Assembly (NCBI GenBank): GCA_031376425.1
Contig: JANMDR010000116.1
Span: forward strand, 1-26,162
Reading direction: 5' to 3'
Origin: JANMDR01 sp031376425
GTDB taxonomy: Bacteria > Pseudomonadota > Gammaproteobacteria > Burkholderiales > Usitatibacteraceae
Length of the DNA stretch: 26,162 nt
Both the position numbers and the translations under genes were made by a program. Position 1 is the first letter of the stretch. Every line of letters begins with the position of its first letter. The notes under the pieces were generated by a model. The model was given only the letters and a program-made list of their open reading frames with translations, was not told the DNA's origin and made no database searches. Below are positions 22,814 to 26,162 of this stretch, one piece after another.

Positions 22814-24301
22814 ATGAATACCCTACCTATCGCCGCCGATTGCCGCGCACTGGTCTTGTTTGGCGCCACTGGCGACCTTGCTAAACGCATGTTGTGGCCC
22901 TCACTTTACGCACTTGATTGCGATGGATTGCTGCCGAAAGTTTTTGATCTTATTGGGGCTGCAACATCACAATTAAGCCGCGATGAATTTCTCGTAAAAG
23001 TGCGTGAATCAATTCAAAAATCCGCCAATGCCAAACTATTTACCGAAGCGCAATTTGCAACGTTTTCGGCTCGCATTAATTACGTAGCGGCGAATGCGTT
23101 GCAACCAGAGGGCTTAAAGGCACTAAGTGCTGCATTACAGGCCTTACCGGCCAACAGTGATAGCGCAGGAATCATCTATTACCTATCTACCGGACCACAG
23201 CTTTTTGGGCCTATTTGCTTAGCCTTGCGCGACAATAAATTGGTAGATTCAAGCTGCCGTATTATCGTTGAAAAGCCAATTGGCACCGATACGACAACAG
23301 CTAAAAAAGTAAACGAAGATATTGGTGCTGCATTTGAAGAACATCAAGTTTTTCGTATTGATCATTACCTTGGTAAAGAATCCGTACAAAATTTATTGGC
23401 TCTCCGCTTTGGCAATGCTATTTTTGAACCGCTATGGAATTCATCGGCCATTGAGCAAGTACAAATTACAGTGGCTGAAGCAGTTGGCGTTGAAGGTCGT
23501 TGGCCGTTTTATGATGCCACAGGCGCGTTACGCGATATGGTGCAAAGCCACGTACTGCAAACCTTGTGCCTCGTGGCGATGGAACCCCCCGCAAGCTTCA
23601 CGCCCTCAGCAGTGCGCAATGAAAAGGTAAAAGTATTGTGGTCACTGCGCCCTATCACCGCCGAAAATGTTGCCACTCACACCGTGCGCGGCCAGTATGC
23701 GGCGGGCTTTAGCGGCGGTGAAGCCGCATTAGGCTATATGGAAGAAACGGGGGCGGGAACGGTAAGTGACACAGAAACTTTTGTGGCATTACGTTTGGAA
23801 ATTAACAACTGGCGCTGGGCTGGCGTGCCGTTTTATCTACGCACGGGTAAACGCATGCAGAAACGTTCCACTGAAATTGTGATTCAGTTTAAAGCCGTAC
23901 CACATAATATTTTTGCGGGCATCGGTGCAATATTAGCACCCAATATGCTGGTCATAAAACTGCAGCCAGAAGAGATGATTACGCTTTCGCTTATGCATAA
24001 ACAACCGGGTTTAAACGAAGTAAAGCTCGGCGAAGTACCCCTTAACTTAACCCTAGGCGATGCCTACTCAGACACCCGTCGCCGCATTGCTTATGAACGT
24101 ATGCTGCTAGATGTCTTGCGTAATAACTCCGCACTCTTTGTACGTCGCGACGAAGTAGAAGCCGCATGGAATTGGATTGATGGCATCATCGATGGCTGGA
24201 AAACTACAGGCCTAAAGGCCAAACCCTACAGCGCCGGTAGCTGGGGGCCAACGGCGGCGATTGCACTGACAGAACGATACGGGCATTCTTGGCACGAGTA
24301 A
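22814..24301 (+). CDS. zwf: glucose-6-phosphate dehydrogenase
   Basis: 495 residues. It oxidises glucose-6-phosphate to 6-phosphogluconolactone with NAD(P)+. The cofactor loop is GATGDLAKR (17-25), then EKPIGTD, the substrate motif RIDHYLGKESVQNLLALRF with the catalytic histidine, and FYLRTGKRM. GAGA lies about 6 bases before the ATG. It is third in the edd-eda-zwf run, so all three respond to the same HexR-controlled promoter. A terminator-like hairpin follows its stop. Confidence 0.97.
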   Translation: MNTLPIAADCRALVLFGATGDLAKRMLWPSLYALDCDGLLPKVFDLIGAATSQLSRDEFLVKVRESIQKSANAKLFTEAQFATFSARINYVAANALQPEGLKALSAALQALPANSDSAGIIYYLSTGPQLFGPICLALRDNKLVDSSCRIIVEKPIGTDTTTAKKVNEDIGAAFEEHQVFRIDHYLGKESVQNLLALRFGNAIFEPLWNSSAIEQVQITVAEAVGVEGRWPFYDATGALRDMVQSHVLQTLCLVAMEPPASFTPSAVRNEKVKVLWSLRPITAENVATHTVRGQYAAGFSGGEAALGYMEETGAGTVSDTETFVALRLEINNWRWAGVPFYLRTGKRMQKRSTEIVIQFKAVPHNIFAGIGAILAPNMLVIKLQPEEMITLSLMHKQPGLNEVKLGEVPLNLTLGDAYSDTRRRIAYERMLLDVLRNNSALFVRRDEVEAAWNWIDGIIDGWKTTGLKAKPYSAGSWGPTAAIALTERYGHSWHE

Positions 24302-24325
24302 GCGTTTCGCCTAAAACCTCAAACT

Positions 24326-24372
24326 AAATACCTTAAAGACGTCCTAGTCATGGGCATTTTTAAGGTATTTTT
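24326..24372 (+). terminator. terminator-like hairpin after zwf
   Basis: AAATACCTTAAA (24326-24337) and TTTAAGGTATTT (24359-24370) are perfect 12-bp complements with a 21-base loop, ending in a run of five T (24368-24372). The stem is AT-rich, so it may be weak or bidirectional. It would separate zwf from glk. Confidence 0.55.
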
Positions 24373-24436
24373 GCAGAATCACGCAGTTCCTTTTAAGCAA
24401 ACTTACCAAACAATGCGTCGAACGTAGCGCTCTAGA

Positions 24437-24473
24437 GTACGCTGCTGATCAGTCACGCCAGCGTTCAGCGTAC
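24437..24473 (+). repeat. inverted repeat in the glk leader region
   Basis: GTACGCTG (24437-24444) and CAGCGTAC (24466-24473) are perfect complements with a 21-base spacer that begins with the palindrome CTGATCAG (24445-24452). It ends 49 bases before the glk ATG. It could be an operator or an mRNA leader hairpin. The rest of 24374-24522 shows no gene. Confidence 0.5.
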
Positions 24474-24522
24474 AATTCAGGTAATAGAAATTCCGATACG
24501 TCATCTACATAAGCAAAAAAAC

Positions 24523-26162
24523 ATGGTTAATTTCGATAGTCCTCGCTTAATCGCCGATATTGGTAGCACCTATGCACGCTTCGCGCTTGAAGTAGCGCAG
24601 AATGAATTTACCCATATCGCCTCATTGCGCTGCGCTGATTATCTCGATTTTTATTCTACCGTTCGCGCCTATCTGGATACACTCACTACTGTGCGTATCA
24701 AGCACGCCTGCGTCGCCATTGCTAATCCTGTTGATGGCGATTTAGTGCAGATGACCAATTATCACTGGCAATTCTCGGTTGAAGAAATGCGCCAGCAACT
24801 TGATTTTGATACGCTCGTGGTTGTTAACGATTTCACTGCGTTGGCGATGGCCTTACCGCGACTACACGGCAGGCAAGTTCGGCAAATTGGCGGCGGCGTT
24901 AGTAATAAACAAAGCGTAATCGGTTTATTGGGTTCAGGTAGCGGTCTGGGTGTTTCAGGGCTAATTCCGGCTGGTGATGGCTGGATCTCACTAGGTTCAG
25001 AAGGCGGACATACCAGCTTCTCGCCGCGCAACGAGCGTGAGATTGCTATTTTGCGCTATGCGTGGAAATTTTTTGATCACGTATCGTTCGAGCGCCTGTT
25101 GTCTGGCCCAGGCCTTGAGCTCATGTACCGCGCCTTGGCCGAATACGCTCGGGTTCCTGCCGAGCCGCTATCAGCGCCGGAAATAACCCGTCGTGCGCTC
25201 GATTCAAGCGATTTGGTGTGTACTGATACCCTTGATGCGTTTTGCGGGCTTTTAGGTACTGCCGCTGCGAATTTAGCAGTAACATTAGGCGCACTTGGTG
25301 GCATTTATATTGGCGGTTCGATCGTGCCGCGTTTGGGTGCTTATTTTGACCGCTCTCCGTTTCGCCAGCGCTTTGAAGATAAAGGGCGCTTTAGCCGCTA
25401 TCTGACAGCCATTCCCACCTATGTGGTAACGGCTGAACACGCCACATTTACGGGGGCTTCGGCCATTTTAGAGGCGCAATTGCGCACCCTACAAACCGCC
25501 AGTGGTGCTGCAATTCTCGATCAAATTCGTCGCGCAAGAGTGGATCTTTCCCGTGCCGAGCTACGCGTGGCCGAACATGTGCTTAGCCACCCACGCACTG
25601 TGCTTAATAACTCAATTAGCGAAATTGCGCGCGCGGCAGAAGTCAGCCAGCCAACAGTCATTCGGTTTTGCCGATCACTCGGCTGCGAGGGCTTGTCAGA
25701 CTTTAAATTACGCCTAGCTTCCGGCTTAACGGGCACCTTACCAACGGGTCATATTCAAGTCACCAATGATGATTCTATGTTGGAACTCAGTTCCAAAGTG
25801 TTAGGCAATACCGCATCCGCCATCTTGGCTATTCGCAGTCAGCTAAACCGCGACATGATTGACCGTGCCGTACAGTTACTACTCACAGCAAATCGGGTGG
25901 AGTTTTTTGCAGCTGGTCACTATGGTGCCGTTGCACAAGATGCGCAATTCAAATTTTTACGCTTCGGTATCTCAAGCGCCGCCTACACCGATCCACGTCT
26001 GCAGTTGCTGGCTGCTGCTGTACTCAAGCCGGGGGACGTTGCAGTAATCATCAGCAATAGCGGCCGCCTGCCAGAGCTACTTGAAGTTGCCGACAAAGCC
26101 CGCGAACGCGGTGCTTTCATCATTGCCATTACCGCCAGCCATTCGCCCTTAGCGCGTAAAGC
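24523..26162 (+). CDS. glk: glucokinase / RpiR-family regulator fusion, 3'-truncated
   Basis: 546 codons are present; the frame is open at the window end. Residues 1-~320 are glucokinase: ATP loop DIGSTYARF (12-20, usually GGTN), VVNDFTALA with catalytic Asp103, LGSGSGLGVSG, SEGGH (Glu160, His163), SGPGLE and IGGSIVPR. Residues ~331-405 are the RpiR helix-turn-helix (AEVSQPTVIRFCRSLG). An SIS domain starts near 425, with FAAGHYGAVAQDAQFKFLRFG and SNSGR. Fusions of about 630-640 residues are typical of Burkholderiales. It makes glucose-6-phosphate for Zwf and may regulate the same genes. AAGCAAAAAAAC precedes the ATG, so the ribosome-binding site is poor. Expected missing part: the last ~90 residues of the SIS domain. 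Confidence 0.93.
   Translation, partial: MVNFDSPRLIADIGSTYARFALEVAQNEFTHIASLRCADYLDFYSTVRAYLDTLTTVRIKHACVAIANPVDGDLVQMTNYHWQFSVEEMRQQLDFDTLVVVNDFTALAMALPRLHGRQVRQIGGGVSNKQSVIGLLGSGSGLGVSGLIPAGDGWISLGSEGGHTSFSPRNEREIAILRYAWKFFDHVSFERLLSGPGLELMYRALAEYARVPAEPLSAPEITRRALDSSDLVCTDTLDAFCGLLGTAAANLAVTLGALGGIYIGGSIVPRLGAYFDRSPFRQRFEDKGRFSRYLTAIPTYVVTAEHATFTGASAILEAQLRTLQTASGAAILDQIRRARVDLSRAELRVAEHVLSHPRTVLNNSISEIARAAEVSQPTVIRFCRSLGCEGLSDFKLRLASGLTGTLPTGHIQVTNDDSMLELSSKVLGNTASAILAIRSQLNRDMIDRAVQLLLTANRVEFFAAGHYGAVAQDAQFKFLRFGISSAAYTDPRLQLLAAAVLKPGDVAVIISNSGRLPELLEVADKARERGAFIIAITASHSPLARK

Noticed and set aside
23322..23630. Open frame inside zwf in another frame
   Set aside because: Fully inside a well-conserved enzyme gene; no independent support.
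24285..24305. Sigma-54 promoter (TGGCAC) at the end of zwf
   Set aside because: The GG to GC spacing is 9 rather than 10 bases and the -12 element is poor.

Overview
The window looks like chromosomal DNA of a betaproteobacterium, most likely Burkholderiales-related. The grounds are a single-chain glucokinase/RpiR-family regulator fusion, the PP0621-PilS-PilR gene string, adjacent thyA-folA, and an Entner-Doudoroff cluster with HexR. By eye the base composition is near 50% GC, low for a typical Burkholderia. The assignment is inference from gene content; no species can be named.

Layout. (1) 1-1176: two overlapping plus-strand genes of unknown function, the second a secreted DUF3617-like protein. 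(2) 1343-4381: a compact minus-strand mobile-element replication module of AlpA regulator, 60-codon ORF with a strong RNA hairpin, Toprim primase, RepA-like helicase and a small ORF. All junctions overlap by 1-8 bases. Its distal end holds a 221-bp tandem duplication and nested palindromes built from one 11-bp word. No integrase or structural gene is visible. (3) 4654-8683: lipoprotein phosphodiester glycosidase, aldose-1-epimerase-like protein behind a palindromic operator candidate, LrgB, LrgA, and an SDR protein lacking the catalytic tyrosine. (4) 8818-13773 (plus strand): PP0621 zinc-ribbon-like protein, PilS-type kinase, PilR-type sigma-54 activator, thymidylate synthase, dihydrofolate reductase. 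(5) 13805-26162: central carbon metabolism. A minus-strand run pgl-hexR-pgi-ppc diverges from plus-strand edd-eda-zwf, followed after a terminator-like hairpin by glk-hexR, which is cut by the window edge.

How the genes work together. Glk, Zwf, Pgl, Edd and Eda form the full route from glucose to pyruvate plus glyceraldehyde-3-phosphate. Pgi links fructose-6-phosphate to it and Ppc feeds phosphoenolpyruvate into oxaloacetate. HexR probably controls the divergent pgl/edd region through a 17-bp palindrome just upstream of edd. A second RpiR-type regulator is fused to glucokinase.

Most notable: the satellite-like replication module with its palindrome cluster (possible origin), the hairpin/ORF between alpA and the primase, the HexR operator candidate, tandemly duplicated stop-codon ends of ppc and pgi, and non-canonical motifs in the glucokinase fusion and the SDR protein. 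No stretch longer than 300 bases lacks a feature. The gene gaps of about 130-280 bases (1177-1342, 1652-1871, 4382-4653, 6586-6763, 8684-8817, 20020-20296, 24302-24522) are described where something is seen. In 1177-1342 only a short GGTTGT/ACAACC inverted repeat (1301-1318) was noticed; in 8684-8817 only the PP0621 ribosome-binding site.
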